Shown here: piece after piece, positions 16,885 to 26,453 of the stretch
Position numbering within the stretch: the stretch's first letter is position 1
How the letters are laid out: each line of letters begins with the position of its first letter
DNA from: Sphingopyxis fribergensis
GTDB lineage: Bacteria > Pseudomonadota > Alphaproteobacteria > Sphingomonadales > Sphingomonadaceae
Assembly (NCBI RefSeq): GCF_000803645.1
Contig: NZ_CP009122.1
Coordinates: forward strand, 2,456,501 to 2,520,500
Length of the DNA stretch: 64,000 nt
Direction: 5' to 3'
The notes under the pieces: model-generated
Told to the model about the DNA's origin: nothing
The model's database searches: none
Seen by the model: the letters and a program-made list of their open reading frames with translations, nothing else
Translations under genes and position numbers: made by a program

Positions 16885-18270
16885 TCAGGGCGCCGGAGCC
16901 TTCCCCGGCGCCCTTTTCGGCGGTTCCTCTGCGCCGTTCCTGGACAGCCGAGCCCTTCGCCGCCCCGCCGCCGCTCCGGCCGTGAGGATCGCTGGATAGA
17001 GGAGGAAGCTGTTCAGCAGCGCGTCTCCGGCGAACAGGAACAGCAGGACGGCGTAAAGTCGCTCGGGCGAACTCCCTTGGGCGGCCCGTGTGAGATAGCG
17101 AAAAAATGACGCCGCAAGCGCCGCCGTCAGAAACGCCAGTCCGGCGAGGCCGAACTGTCCGAGAAGGAGAAGCGGAAAACCCCATGGGCGGCTGCGCGCC
17201 GGACTGAACCAGTCCCAGCGGGCGCTGCCGGTCGTCAGCGTCTGCTGGATCAGCGGTAGCGCCTTGAGATCCTGGCCCACGCGCCACGGAAGCGATTGCC
17301 GTCCCAGCGCGCGGAACATGTCGCGTGCAGCATCTCCAGCGGCCGTCTTTTCGGCGATCGTCCGCAGTGGAACAATCCCGCTGATGTGGAGCGCGCCGAT
17401 CAGCAGCATGGCGGCCGCCAGCGCAGGAAACAGTATGCGGGCAAATGCAAAGCCACCCGGCACCGTCAACATCGCTGCCGCCACGAGAAGGATGAGGATT
17501 GCTCCGACCGATTGCGATGCGAGCGTCATTCCAAGCAACAGGGCCGTCACCGCGAGCCAAAGCGTCCGATGCCCTATCCTGTCGCGACCTTCGCTAAGCC
17601 GCCAGAGCGCGGCGAGCGTCGCGCCGGCACACCAGACGCCATATTGATTGCCATGCTCGAATAGCGCCTGGGGCCGAAATCCCGCATAACGTTCGATGCC
17701 GTCATGCGCGAAAGGATGGGCGCCAAATATCTCGGCATGAAGGCGCCAGCCTGTCATGCCTTCGGCAATGGCGAGCGGTACTAAGGCCAGCGAAAGCAAG
17801 GCAAAGACGGCCGCAAAACGCTGTGCGTCGTCAGTGTCGCGGAGGTAGAGTTTGGCGATGAGCCAAGGCAGTCCCCATACCCCTGCGAGATAGGCTGCGC
17901 TTGCGAGACCCGAGGGATCGGATGTGCCGACGAGGAGCGACTGCGGTACGGGCCAGAGGCAGAACAAAAGGATAGGTATGTCGATCGGATCGAACCGCAG
18001 CTTGGCCCATCGACCGCGATCGAAGATGATCGAGCAAATGGCGGCCATAGAAGGGGCCGTCCACGCTTTGGCCAGCCAGACGTCGGAGGGGAGGCCACCA
18101 CCGATAATCCAGTAAGGCAAAATGGTCGGGTCGCCGACGGCCGCATAATTGCCCGGCGGGAGAAAGAGCCATCCGCCGATCAAAACCAGCCAGATCGCGA
18201 CGTCGCTCCGAACGGTACGAAAAAGGCCCAGCGCGATCGCTGCCCAAGCTATATATATGACGAGAAACAC
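16885..18270 (-). CDS. Polytopic membrane protein, O-antigen ligase/polymerase-like
   Basis: 461 residues with about ten to twelve hydrophobic helices spread over the whole length. A long periplasmic-type loop (about 300-345) lies between late helices, as in Wzy polymerases and WaaL ligases. Features include a GFRPQALFEHGNQYG segment before a helix pair. Sequence signatures are weak, so the call rests on topology, size and position in an exopolysaccharide locus that also contains a clearer ligase-family protein at 33802-35181. One may polymerise the repeat unit and the other have a different role. It converges on the xrtV operon and diverges from 18311. Confidence 0.65.
   Translation of the reverse strand: MFLVIYIAWAAIALGLFRTVRSDVAIWLVLIGGWLFLPPGNYAAVGDPTILPYWIIGGGLPSDVWLAKAWTAPSMAAICSIIFDRGRWAKLRFDPIDIPILLFCLWPVPQSLLVGTSDPSGLASAAYLAGVWGLPWLIAKLYLRDTDDAQRFAAVFALLSLALVPLAIAEGMTGWRLHAEIFGAHPFAHDGIERYAGFRPQALFEHGNQYGVWCAGATLAALWRLSEGRDRIGHRTLWLAVTALLLGMTLASQSVGAILILLVAAAMLTVPGGFAFARILFPALAAAMLLIGALHISGIVPLRTIAEKTAAGDAARDMFRALGRQSLPWRVGQDLKALPLIQQTLTTGSARWDWFSPARSRPWGFPLLLLGQFGLAGLAFLTAALAASFFRYLTRAAQGSSPERLYAVLLFLFAGDALLNSFLLYPAILTAGAAAGRRRARLSRNGAEEPPKRAPGKAPAP
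16888..16917 (+). terminator. Rho-independent terminator of the xrtV operon
   Basis: Stem GGGCGCCGG / CCGGCGCCC (16888-16896 and 16905-16913) followed by TTTT. It lies inside the extreme 3' end of the convergent gene that stops at 16885. Confidence 0.75.
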
Positions 18271-18310
18271 CCTATGGGTTTAACCCGCTTCGACGTGGAT
18301 AGAAGCGAAA

Positions 18311-18805
18311 ATGCGAGGGACCATGGACGCAACGCAGTGGGCGGGGGTTTTATCATTCGGATTGGCATCCGCCGTCTGCCTCGTTACGGCATGCCGGCCA
18401 TGGCCACTCCTTGCGATCGTCAACGGTTGCTATGCCGCCGAATGCGTATTCGGCTGGCGACATGGTCTGCACAACGCTGCCATCGCCGCCATGGGCGAAT
18501 ATTATTCCGGACGTACTTCGATTCAGATGGTCTTGATTGCGATTGCGCTCGGGTTAGGCGCGATTTTCATTCTCGCGCGGCGAACCGACCCTGCGGGACG
18601 CGCTCGTACTTCGGCAGCCACCGCAACTCTTGTCACCGCCCTGCTTTTCATCTTGGAAACCATTTCGCTCCATGACGTCGACGCGGTGCTGTACCGACCC
18701 GTCGCAGGTCTGCTGATCATCGGCTGGCTGTGGTTGCTGCTGGGCGGAGCCACGATCGTTGGCGCGCTCCGCGAAGTCCGGCGCACAGGAGTAAAGAGTC
18801 GATGA
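18311..18805 (+). CDS. Small four-helix membrane protein, unknown function
   Basis: 164 residues with four clear hydrophobic helices and short polar loops (HDVDAVLY, RRTDPAGRART). I do not recognise the family. ATG 18311 is used; ATG 18323 is possible but has GAGGGA only 2 nt upstream. The stop overlaps the ATG of the following glycosyltransferase in an ATGA arrangement, so the two are translationally coupled and it probably serves the polysaccharide pathway. Confidence 0.65.
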   Translation: MRGTMDATQWAGVLSFGLASAVCLVTACRPWPLLAIVNGCYAAECVFGWRHGLHNAAIAAMGEYYSGRTSIQMVLIAIALGLGAIFILARRTDPAGRARTSAATATLVTALLFILETISLHDVDAVLYRPVAGLLIIGWLWLLLGGATIVGALREVRRTGVKSR

Positions 18806-19896
18806 AATTGTTATTCGCGTTGCCGGGATTCCATAGTTACGATCGCGGCGCCGAGGTGGCTCTCCTCTCGGTCGCCGATGCCCTCGCTCGCGACGGCGAG
18901 AGTGTGACGGTCATGGGATCGGGCGAAGACAGGCCCGATACCGCGTACCGTTTTCGCCACGTGCCATCGATCCGGCGCGAGACATTCGAAAGCTTTCCGC
19001 ATTTTCCGCCGTTCCGGAGCGAAACCGCGTGGGAAGATGCAAGCTTCGCGCCGGGATTGCTTGGCGCTTATAGGCCCGGAGACTATGACGCTGCGATAAC
19101 CTGTTCCTTCCCATTCACCCATTGGGCTCTCAGGCGGCCGGCGGCCCGGAAGCCACTGCAGATTTTCGTCACCCAGAATGGCGATTGGCCCGCCTATGCA
19201 TCCAATTCCGAATATCGCAGCTTCGGGTGCGACGGCCTTGTTTGCACGAACCCCGATTATCTCGAACGAAATCGCGCAAAATGGAACTGCGCGCTCATCC
19301 CGAACGGCGTCGACCTTGAGCGTTTTTACCCAGGCGCCGCGGAGCGGGCCCGCTTCGGGTTCCCCGAGGATCGTCCGATCATATTGATGGTCAGCGCGTT
19401 CATTGCGACCAAGCGCGTTCTCGAAGGTATTCGGGCGGTCGCGCAGCTCGACGATGCCTTTCTTGTCGTCGCCGGCGATGGGCCTCTTCGTGACGAAGGC
19501 CAGGCGCTCGCGGACGTGCTGCTACCTGGGCGTTTCAAGCGGATCAGCCTCAAGGCGACCGAAATGCCCGCGCTCTATCGCTCGGTCGACGCGTTTCTTC
19601 ATCTCTCGCTGCTTGAATCCTTCGGGAACGTCTTCATCGAGGCCTGGGCGAGCGGGCTTCCGGTCATCGGCCATGATAGCGACCGCCTGCGCTGGATTCT
19701 CGGCGCAGGCGCTGAATATTTGTGCGACACGGAAAATCAGGCGGCGCTTGTCGCGATGGTGCAGAAGGGTCTCGCTAGAGGCGCCGCGCGCTCAGGTCGG
19801 CCGGAAGGTATTGAGCGCTTTTCCTGGCCGACCATTGCGGGCCAATATCGCGATTTCATTGCGCGGCTCCTAGCCGAGCGCGCCTCAGTTCGCTAG
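18802..19896 (+). CDS. Glycosyltransferase family 4 protein
   Basis: About 364 residues with a GT-B fold: N-terminal [19 protein letters not shown] (Gly/acidic loop of the acceptor domain), middle [14 protein letters not shown], and the C-terminal donor-binding region VAGDGPLR ... [21 protein letters not shown] with the EX7E-type element. A retaining transferase that adds a sugar from a nucleotide donor to the lipid-linked repeat unit on the cytoplasmic face. ATG 18802 overlaps the previous stop (ATGA). Its 3' end overlaps the convergent UXS gene by 12 bp. Confidence 0.87.
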   Translation: MKLLFALPGFHSYDRGAEVALLSVADALARDGESVTVMGSGEDRPDTAYRFRHVPSIRRETFESFPHFPPFRSETAWEDASFAPGLLGAYRPGDYDAAITCSFPFTHWALRRPAARKPLQIFVTQNGDWPAYASNSEYRSFGCDGLVCTNPDYLERNRAKWNCALIPNGVDLERFYPGAAERARFGFPEDRPIILMVSAFIATKRVLEGIRAVAQLDDAFLVVAGDGPLRDEGQALADVLLPGRFKRISLKATEMPALYRSVDAFLHLSLLESFGNVFIEAWASGLPVIGHDSDRLRWILGAGAEYLCDTENQAALVAMVQKGLARGAARSGRPEGIERFSWPTIAGQYRDFIARLLAERASVR

Positions 19897-20841
19897 CTGT
19901 CGAAAATAGTCGATCGTTTTGACGAGGCCGTCGCGCAGCGCGATCGAAGGTTCCCACCCCAGCTCGGCGCGCGCGAGCGAGATATCGGGCTTGCGCTGCG
20001 TCGGATCGTCCGAAGGCAGTGGCAACTGCACGAGCTTCGAGCGGGCGCCGGTCATTTCAATGACCAGCTCTGCCAATTCACGGATCGTGAATTCGACCGG
20101 ATTCCCGATATTGACCGGACCCGTGAACCCGTCGCGCGAGTTCATGAGCTGCAGCAGTCCCTCGACGAGATCGTCGACGTAGCAGAAGCTGCGCGTCTGC
20201 GAGCCGTCACCGAAAATGGTAATATCCTCGCCGCGTAGTGCCTGCATGACAAAGTTGGAAACGACGCGCCCATCAGCGGGGTGCATGCGCGGTCCATAGG
20301 TATTGAAAATCCGCGCGACCTTGATGGCAATGCCATGCTGGCGGTGATAGTCGAAAAACAGCGTCTCGGCGCAGCGCTTGCCTTCGTCGTAACAGCTGCG
20401 CAACCCGATTGGATTGACATTGCCCCAATAGCTCTCGGTCTGCGGGTGCTGCGTCGGATCGCCATAAACCTCGCTTGTCGACGCCTGAAGGATCGGTACC
20501 TTGATCCGCTTCGCAAGACCGAGCATGTTGATCGACCCGATCACCGACACTTTCGTCGTCTGAACGGGATCGTGCTGGTAATGAATCGGAGAGGCCGGGC
20601 ATGCGAGATTGAAAATCGCGTCGACTTCGACAAAAAGCGGCCAACAGATGTCGTGACGGAGGAACTCAAAGCGCGGATGGCCAAGCAGATGAGCAATATT
20701 GGCTTTCGCACCTGTAAATAGATTGTCGACGCACAACACTTCGTCGCCATCGGCGATCAAACGATCGATGAGATGCGAGCCGACGAACCCCGCGCCGCCC
20801 GTCACCAGGACCCTCCGGGCTGAAAAATACTCGCGCGCCAT
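19885..20841 (-). CDS. UDP-glucuronate decarboxylase / UDP-xylose synthase-like SDR
   Basis: About 318 residues of the extended SDR family. NAD-binding [10 protein letters not shown]; catalytic STSEVYGDP and YDEGKR (Tyr-x3-Lys); [19 protein letters not shown] and [16 protein letters not shown] are strongly conserved in UDP-xylose synthases. It would convert UDP-glucuronate to UDP-xylose in the cytoplasm, giving a pentose for the polymer. No UDP-glucose dehydrogenase to make UDP-glucuronate is present in the window. ATG 20841 was chosen over TTG 20850 since a GGGGG tract lies about 11 nt upstream. Confidence 0.85.
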   Translation of the reverse strand: MAREYFSARRVLVTGGAGFVGSHLIDRLIADGDEVLCVDNLFTGAKANIAHLLGHPRFEFLRHDICWPLFVEVDAIFNLACPASPIHYQHDPVQTTKVSVIGSINMLGLAKRIKVPILQASTSEVYGDPTQHPQTESYWGNVNPIGLRSCYDEGKRCAETLFFDYHRQHGIAIKVARIFNTYGPRMHPADGRVVSNFVMQALRGEDITIFGDGSQTRSFCYVDDLVEGLLQLMNSRDGFTGPVNIGNPVEFTIRELAELVIEMTGARSKLVQLPLPSDDPTQRKPDISLARAELGWEPSIALRDGLVKTIDYFRQLAN

Positions 20842-20983
20842 ATATACCAAACCCCCGATTGTTTCCGCTTTCTAGACAGCAAGCCGGACGATGCAAAGGA
20901 CCCATTGGGATCGGTGACATTATGGTACATGCTCGGCGACGAATCTTGCCGTTGCCGCAGGATCGAACGGGGACGCCGCCGCG

Positions 20984-22165
20984 ATGATCGAAACTATTGC
21001 CTGGCTGATCGCGCTGCCCATGTCATTTTCGCTCGCCTATCTCGGCGTCGAGACATTTCTCGGGCTGCGCCCACTCTCCGCCGACGACAACGAAGAGCCT
21101 GTAGCGCCCCCGCGGGTGGCGCTTCTTGTGCCGGCGCATAATGAGAGCGCCGGGATCGCCAATACGGTCCACCTGCTCTCCGCCGCCGCGCCGGAAGCCC
21201 GCATCCTGGTGGTGGCGGACAATTGTACCGACGACACGGCCGAATGCGCACGGCAAGCAGGCGCTGATGTCGCCGAACGGATTGATCCGGACCGACGCGG
21301 CAAGGGCTACGCGCTCGCGTTCGGACGCGAACAGCTCGCGCTCGCTCCGCCAGACGCCGTGATTATTGTCGATGCCGATTGCCAGCTGGAAAGTGGCAGC
21401 GCCGGTCGGCTGGCGGAGCGTGCGATAGCGACGGGCCGGCCGGTTCAGGCTGCGAACCTGCTCACTTCCTTGGGTCCCGCCTCGCCATTGGTCGCCGTCT
21501 CGAACTTTGCCATGCTGGTCAAGAATCTGGTGCGTGCACGGGGGCTCGTGCGGCTCGGCGGCGGTGCGATGCTGTTCGGGACTGGCATGGGATTTGGCTG
21601 GCCGCTGTTCGCGAGGCTCCCCCTCGCTACCGGCGATGCAGTCGAAGATCTCAACCTTGGGCTTTGGCTTGCGAGACAGGGTGTGCGCGTCGACCTGGAG
21701 GATCGCGCGCTGGTGACAAGCGGTGCCGCGCCAGTCGAGAGCAGCCGAGCCCAGCGCAGCCGATGGGAGCATGGTTTCCTCCGAACCGCCGCGAGCGAGG
21801 GTGTGCCGTTGTTGCTGCGCGGCATCGCAACGGCCTCTCCCAACCTCGCGACGTTGGGCGCCCACTTGCTGGTGCCGCCGCTCGCGCTTCTCATTCTTCT
21901 GTCGCTGTTCGGCCTCGCCGCCATGGCTGCGATCGGCGTAGTATCGGGCCACTGGGGGCCGCTCGCCCTGGGAAGTGCGGCTTTGGGTTTTGCGGGCACT
22001 GCGCTGCTTGCCGCATGGTGGCGATACGGCCGCGACATTCTTCCCTTTACGTCGCTACTGCGCGTGCCGCTCTATATCCTTTGGAAGATACCAATCTATC
22101 TCGGATTCTTCACTCGAAACCAGAAGCACTGGAACCGGACGAGGCGCGAAGGCGAACGAAGTTGA
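20984..22165 (+). CDS. Membrane-anchored glycosyltransferase family 2
   Basis: 393 residues. An N-terminal helix is followed by a GT-A domain: VALLVPAHNESAGI, VVADNCTDDT, DADCQLE (DxD-type metal site), AVEDLNLGLWLARQG (ED base) and QRSRWEHGFL (QxxRW acceptor motif), then three to four C-terminal helices. The QxxRW and C-terminal helices place it with processive or membrane-embedded inverting transferases such as those of exopolysaccharide pathways. It converges on the WecG-type gene with a 56-bp overlap. Confidence 0.87.
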   Translation: MIETIAWLIALPMSFSLAYLGVETFLGLRPLSADDNEEPVAPPRVALLVPAHNESAGIANTVHLLSAAAPEARILVVADNCTDDTAECARQAGADVAERIDPDRRGKGYALAFGREQLALAPPDAVIIVDADCQLESGSAGRLAERAIATGRPVQAANLLTSLGPASPLVAVSNFAMLVKNLVRARGLVRLGGGAMLFGTGMGFGWPLFARLPLATGDAVEDLNLGLWLARQGVRVDLEDRALVTSGAAPVESSRAQRSRWEHGFLRTAASEGVPLLLRGIATASPNLATLGAHLLVPPLALLILLSLFGLAAMAAIGVVSGHWGPLALGSAALGFAGTALLAAWWRYGRDILPFTSLLRVPLYILWKIPIYLGFFTRNQKHWNRTRREGERS

Positions 22166-22898
22166 GATGCCGCCAACGCTGCCAGATGACAAATATTCTC
22201 GGCCCGTCGAGAAGGTAGCGCCGCCATAGTCGCCGGGGCTCGCTGAGCAACCGGAACAGCCATTCGAGACCCCGGCGCTGCATCCACCGGGGAGCACGGA
22301 CCTTGGCCCGCGTCAAAAACTCGAGCGAAGCTCCGATGCATAGCGCGACACCGCGGGCCCGGCCTCGCAGGAGGATTTCCGCGCAGACAATCTCGCTCTG
22401 CGGGGCGCCGATCGCAAAGAAGGTCACGTCCGCGCACGTGGCTTCGACGACCTCCGCAATGGCCGCGCGAGCTTGCGCGTCATGACGGACACCCATCGGC
22501 GGCTCGTAAAAATGCCAGTCAAAGCGAGGATAGGCGGCTTCCAGCGCCCTGTGGAGGTCAGTGTTGCCGCCGATGACGAGCAGCTTTCCACGCTTGAGGC
22601 TGCTCGTGATCAGGTCGCAGGTGAGATCGCTGCCGGTCACCACCTGAAGTTTCATTCCCGAAAGGAAAGCAAGCCCCGCAAGAATCCGACTGTCGCAAAG
22701 AGAGAGCGCAGCGTTATCATAACTCATGGCCAGGATGGGATCGTCGGATCGGTGCAACCGCACCACATGATCGACGTTCGGGGTCACGACATAGGTGAAC
22801 CGAGGCTTCTTCGCGAGGGCGACGATGCGCGCCGCGGCACCCGCCGCGTCAAGCCGATCGAACCCGACATCCAGAAACTCGCTCCGCCCCATTCCCAC
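22110..22898 (-). CDS. WecG/TagA/CpsF family glycosyltransferase (GT26)
   Basis: 262 residues. Family marks: TYVVTPNVDHVVRL (conserved Thr/Asn/Asp), ALSLCDSRILAGL, VTGSDL, YEPPMG, FFAIGAPQSEIV and ALCIGASLEFLTRAKVRAPRWMQRRGLEWLFRLLSEPRRLWRR in order. These soluble or peripheral enzymes add the second sugar (often a ManNAc or glucuronate derivative) to an undecaprenyl-linked primer. It therefore probably follows the initiating transferase at 35292-36707. Transcribed just 2 bp after the TPR lipoprotein gene. Confidence 0.9.
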   Translation of the reverse strand: MGMGRSEFLDVGFDRLDAAGAAARIVALAKKPRFTYVVTPNVDHVVRLHRSDDPILAMSYDNAALSLCDSRILAGLAFLSGMKLQVVTGSDLTCDLITSSLKRGKLLVIGGNTDLHRALEAAYPRFDWHFYEPPMGVRHDAQARAAIAEVVEATCADVTFFAIGAPQSEIVCAEILLRGRARGVALCIGASLEFLTRAKVRAPRWMQRRGLEWLFRLLSEPRRLWRRYLLDGPRIFVIWQRWRHLNFVRLRASSGSSASGFE

Positions 22899-22900
22899 CC

Positions 22901-24478
22901 CTATTTCGAGACAATCCTCCCAAAAAGACCATTGGGAGGTGCCTGCCCCGGCAACAGATCGACTCCGTATAATGTGGACGCATTGTCAAGGCCGTCACGG
23001 GCCAGACTAGTGCAATTCTGTTCCAATTTGAAACAAATTCCCTGATAGAGACGCCAGCCGCTCAAAAGCGCCGGCGCCTCATGTGTTACGCGGCGCGCGA
23101 CGGCGAGAGCCTCGCGCTCCTGCCCATTCGCCAGCAGCCAGTTGACATACGCCCCCGACATCGCCGCATCCTGCGAATTCGCCCGGACGCCCTGGCGCCA
23201 TAGCCTCCTGGCGTTTTCCATATCCTCGCGTCGCGCATAGGCCTCCGCCGCGAAGGCCCATGCTCTCGTCTGCCCCGGACATTGCGTGACGGCCACCTGC
23301 GCCGACCGCAGGGCGCCTACGGCATCTCCCCGTTGCAACAGGCTTTCCGCGCGCGTGGTCAACGCCAGGCATTGGGTCTCATCGCTTGCCAGTACCTGAT
23401 CGGCCATCCGAAGCGCCTCGGGCCAACGCGCCTCGCGCGCAGCAATGCTCGCATCGACGGCTGCGCGCTCCTTCGGGTCCAATCCGGCCAAAATTGTTCG
23501 CGCGCCGGACAGGCGGCGGCGGTCGGCCAGAAATTCCGCGGTCGCGAGCCGTGCCGCTATAGTTCCCGACGCGGCGACGGCGCCAAGGCTCGGATCGCTT
23601 GGCCCATCCGCCGCATATTCGCGCCAGACCGCCATGATCGGCGGAAGTTGCTCGTCGGGCAGTTTGGGATCGGCGAGCAAGGCGGTGATCAACGCCGCCC
23701 CATCGCGCGGACGACCGTCCTTGAAGGCAAAATTGGCCTCGTCCAGACGCAACTCACGATTGTCGGGCGCCAGATTGCGGAGAAGCGCGAATTGGGAGCG
23801 CAGGCCCGGCGCATCGCGCATCTCGCGATAAATCTCAAGTCGCGTCATGGCGACCCCGACCGTGTTGGGCTTTGCGACGCCGTAGCTTGCCAGCACCTCG
23901 AGCGCGCGCTCGGGAGAGCCTTTGCGAACGGCGACGCGGGCCTTGAGGATCACCCCCCCTTCATTGTCCGGGTCCCGTGCGAGTATCCGGTCCGCGAAGC
24001 CGTCGGCCTCTTCGAAGCGGCTGCGGATGACGGCATGGAGGCCGCGCATCAGCAGCGCGCCGGGTTCGTCAGGCACGAGCGACAGGATAGCGTCGGTGGC
24101 CTCGAGCGATTCCCGAAAATGGCCGGTCTGCAGGCCCAGTTGCGACACCGCCTGCAACGCCTCCATATTGGCCGGGTCGAGCGACATGGCGTCGCTATAG
24201 GCATCATAGGCGCCCGACACCGAACCGGCAGCCATCTCGATCCGCCCACGCAGGATATGAAATTGTGGCTCGTCGTCGCGCGCCTTGATCGCTTCCTTGA
24301 TCAGCAAGCGTGCCTCGGCGAAACGGCGCTGCTCGAGGAGTGACTGGGCGCGCGCGGCATCCTCCGCGGCGGCCGCATCGGACCGGCCGCAGGCACCGAG
24401 AGAAACCGAAACAGCTAAAGTGAATGTAAAGATTAAGCCGGTAAGCACGCCCGGTACTGTATCGAAACGACGCTTCAA
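22901..24478 (-). CDS. TPR-repeat lipoprotein of the exopolysaccharide/exosortase locus
   Basis: 525 residues. A signal peptide with a lipobox (VSLGAC-G) is followed by about ten to twelve helical TPR-like repeats with A-x3-Y/L-x-A-l-P spacing (such as AYDAYSDAMSLDPANMEAL and ADGFADRILARDPDNEGGVIL). TPR lipoproteins are regular members of exosortase-linked polysaccharide loci (PrsT type), presumed to scaffold the export or maturation machinery at the periplasmic face. It is divergent from the export operon starting at 24576, so both may share control signals in the 100-bp gap. WecG follows in the same operon. Confidence 0.8.
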   Translation of the reverse strand: MKRRFDTVPGVLTGLIFTFTLAVSVSLGACGRSDAAAAEDAARAQSLLEQRRFAEARLLIKEAIKARDDEPQFHILRGRIEMAAGSVSGAYDAYSDAMSLDPANMEALQAVSQLGLQTGHFRESLEATDAILSLVPDEPGALLMRGLHAVIRSRFEEADGFADRILARDPDNEGGVILKARVAVRKGSPERALEVLASYGVAKPNTVGVAMTRLEIYREMRDAPGLRSQFALLRNLAPDNRELRLDEANFAFKDGRPRDGAALITALLADPKLPDEQLPPIMAVWREYAADGPSDPSLGAVAASGTIAARLATAEFLADRRRLSGARTILAGLDPKERAAVDASIAAREARWPEALRMADQVLASDETQCLALTTRAESLLQRGDAVGALRSAQVAVTQCPGQTRAWAFAAEAYARREDMENARRLWRQGVRANSQDAAMSGAYVNWLLANGQEREALAVARRVTHEAPALLSGWRLYQGICFKLEQNCTSLARDGLDNASTLYGVDLLPGQAPPNGLFGRIVSK

Positions 24479-24575
24479 GAGCCGAGATTCCTAGGGTTAA
24501 CAAGGTAGCCAAACACCATGGGCCACCTTATAGTGCCCTGTGTTAAACTGTCGACCGCTCACTGAGGGACGCTCA

Positions 24576-25223
24576 ATGATAAGAATTTTGGTAACCGCAG
24601 GGATTGCGGCGGCACTGGCCATATTGTCGGCGGCGCAAGCCCAACCTGTTGGCGCGCCCGTGGGCGCTGCGAAGCCGGTTATAACGGGTACCGCGGCGTC
24701 CGCAACCTCGGCAGCATCGACATATCGGATCAACGCTGGCGACGAGCTCGAAATCTATGTGTGGGGCGAAGAGCGGCTCCAGCGCAAGGTCAAGGTGTTG
24801 CCCGATGGCACAATGGCTTTTCCGCTTGTCGGGCAGATCAAGGTGCAGGGCCTCCTCCCATCGGAAATGGAGCAGCTGATCACCAATGGCTTGAGCGCGC
24901 AATATGTCGGCGCGGTGCCTCAGGTGACGGTGTCCGTCCTCGTGCCCTCGGGCATGCAATTCTCGGTCATGGGCCGGGTCAACGCGCCCGGTACCTTTTC
25001 CCCCGGCCGCTATGTCAACGTTCTTGAGGCGCTGAGCATGGCGGGCGGCCCTAGTGAATTTGCAAACCTCGACAATGTGTTGATCATTCGCAAGTCGGGC
25101 GAGCAGCTCAGCACGCTCAACGTGCGCCTCGCGCCCCTCTTTAAAACCGGTGCGGACGCAAAGGATGTGGCGCGGGGTAATATTTTACTGATCGAAACCG
25201 GCGATACTGTCATTGTTCGCTGA
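24576..25223 (+). CDS. Polysaccharide export protein, Wza/GumB-like (short form)
   Basis: 215 residues. A signal peptide (ILVTAGIAAALAILSAAQAQ) without a lipobox cysteine, then the Poly_export domain (YRINAGDELEIYVWGEERLQRKVKVLPDGTMAFPLVGQIKVQGL...) and one SLBB-type domain (QFSVMGRVNAPGTFSPG). It forms or contributes to the periplasmic/outer-membrane export channel. It is shorter than E. coli Wza and lacks the C-terminal membrane-spanning helix, as in GumB-type proteins; the barrel protein encoded next could supply the outer-membrane pore. ATG 24576 has GAGGGA about 7 nt upstream. Confidence 0.87.
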   Translation: MIRILVTAGIAAALAILSAAQAQPVGAPVGAAKPVITGTAASATSAASTYRINAGDELEIYVWGEERLQRKVKVLPDGTMAFPLVGQIKVQGLLPSEMEQLITNGLSAQYVGAVPQVTVSVLVPSGMQFSVMGRVNAPGTFSPGRYVNVLEALSMAGGPSEFANLDNVLIIRKSGEQLSTLNVRLAPLFKTGADAKDVARGNILLIETGDTVIVR

Positions 25224-25241
25224 TTGAACGGGGGAATTGGG

Positions 25242-26453
25242 GTGGTGAGGAAGATCGCGTCTTCCATGGTGTTGGCGGCCTATGCCTGCTGTACACCGAT
25301 GGCCTATGCTCAATATGAGCCGGAATATAACGTCGATGTTTCCGTCGGCGGTGGTATCTCGAGCAACCCATTCCTCTATGCCGATGGCAAGACCGCCGGT
25401 TCCGCCAGTATCGATATAGCTCCGTCGGTCGTTGTGGAAGACGAACTCGGCAAGACCCGGCTCGGCGGAAATCTGAGATTTACGCAGTACAGCAAATATT
25501 ATGGTAACGATGTGTCGGCACGCCTCGAGGCCGCGACCGAACGCAAACTCGACGAACGGAACAGCGTCCGGGTCGCCGCGTCCGTGCAGCGGCTGCGCTC
25601 GGCGATTCAGGACGGCCTTATATTCGAGGGCGGCGGATCGCAGGCCCCGGGCCCCCTCCTCCCGCCTACTCTCCCCATCATCGATACGACGCTCGCGGGC
25701 ACACGGTCGCGCATTACCTCTCTGAACACGAGCTTCGAGCTCTCGCACATCATCAACGAAGTCAGTTCGCTCGATGCAGGAATCGAATTGAACGGAACCT
25801 ATATCGAAGATGATGTCGGCTTCGATTATCGTAGTGTTTCGACGCACGCCGGATATCGGCGCAAACTGTCACAACGTACGACAGTGACGTTCGATACGCA
25901 GGTCGGGTTCGTCGATTATCTTGGACGGCGTACCGGCGATAGCCTGATCGTCTCGCCTCGGGTGGGTGTTCAGCAGCAACTGACGGATCGCCTCAGCCTC
26001 GTGGCAGATGCGGGAATATCCTACGTCCGGACCGACGTCGGGGCCGGTGACCATAGCAAGCTTGTCTCCTTTGCGGGCAGCGTCGGTCTTTGCGACCGCG
26101 GTCCCAACCGAAGCCTGTGCCTCTCAGGCGGCCGGAGCGCGCAGCCTACGGCACTGGGCGGTGTATCGACGGTCACGACGGCCTCGCTCAATTACGATGC
26201 ACGCTTGAGCCGGGTCGATCGCCTGTCGCTCGCGGCGCGCTATGGCCGGACCAACCAGGATGGCGCCGGCCTTCCGGTCGTTCGGGTCACGGACTTCATC
26301 GGCGCCTCCGCCACGTACAGCCGCGACCTGAACGATCGACTGGCCTTCACGGTGACGCCAAGCTATTCTAAAATCTTCGACGACACGCAGCCCCGCAGTG
26401 CGAATTACGCATTGATGGTTGGCTTGACCATCAGACTTGGAAAGCGGCGATAG
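25242..26453 (+). CDS. Outer-membrane beta-barrel protein of the export operon
   Basis: About 403 residues. Signal peptide (ASSMVLAAYACCTPMAYAQ) and alternating hydrophobic/polar strands throughout (SVGGGISSNPFL, TRLGGNLRFTQYSKYY, NYALMVGLTIRLG), ending with a typical barrel-closing strand. This layout matches the outer-membrane beta-barrel proteins found in sphingomonad exopolysaccharide operons and could form the outer channel that the short Wza-like protein lacks. GTG 25242 (or 25245) was chosen because GGGGGAA lies about 7 nt upstream; an extension to TTG 25224 is unlikely. Overlaps the next gene by one base (TAGTG). Confidence 0.8.
   Translation: MVRKIASSMVLAAYACCTPMAYAQYEPEYNVDVSVGGGISSNPFLYADGKTAGSASIDIAPSVVVEDELGKTRLGGNLRFTQYSKYYGNDVSARLEAATERKLDERNSVRVAASVQRLRSAIQDGLIFEGGGSQAPGPLLPPTLPIIDTTLAGTRSRITSLNTSFELSHIINEVSSLDAGIELNGTYIEDDVGFDYRSVSTHAGYRRKLSQRTTVTFDTQVGFVDYLGRRTGDSLIVSPRVGVQQQLTDRLSLVADAGISYVRTDVGAGDHSKLVSFAGSVGLCDRGPNRSLCLSGGRSAQPTALGGVSTVTTASLNYDARLSRVDRLSLAARYGRTNQDGAGLPVVRVTDFIGASATYSRDLNDRLAFTVTPSYSKIFDDTQPRSANYALMVGLTIRLGKRR

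Noticed and set aside
20960..20974. Near match to the dyad (GGATC-GAACG-GGGAC) before the GT2 gene
   Set aside because: One mismatch in a fixed base and only 10 nt from the start codon, so more likely coincidence.
21023..21952. 309-codon minus-strand frame opposite the GT2 gene
   Set aside because: Antisense to a protein with all GT2 motifs.
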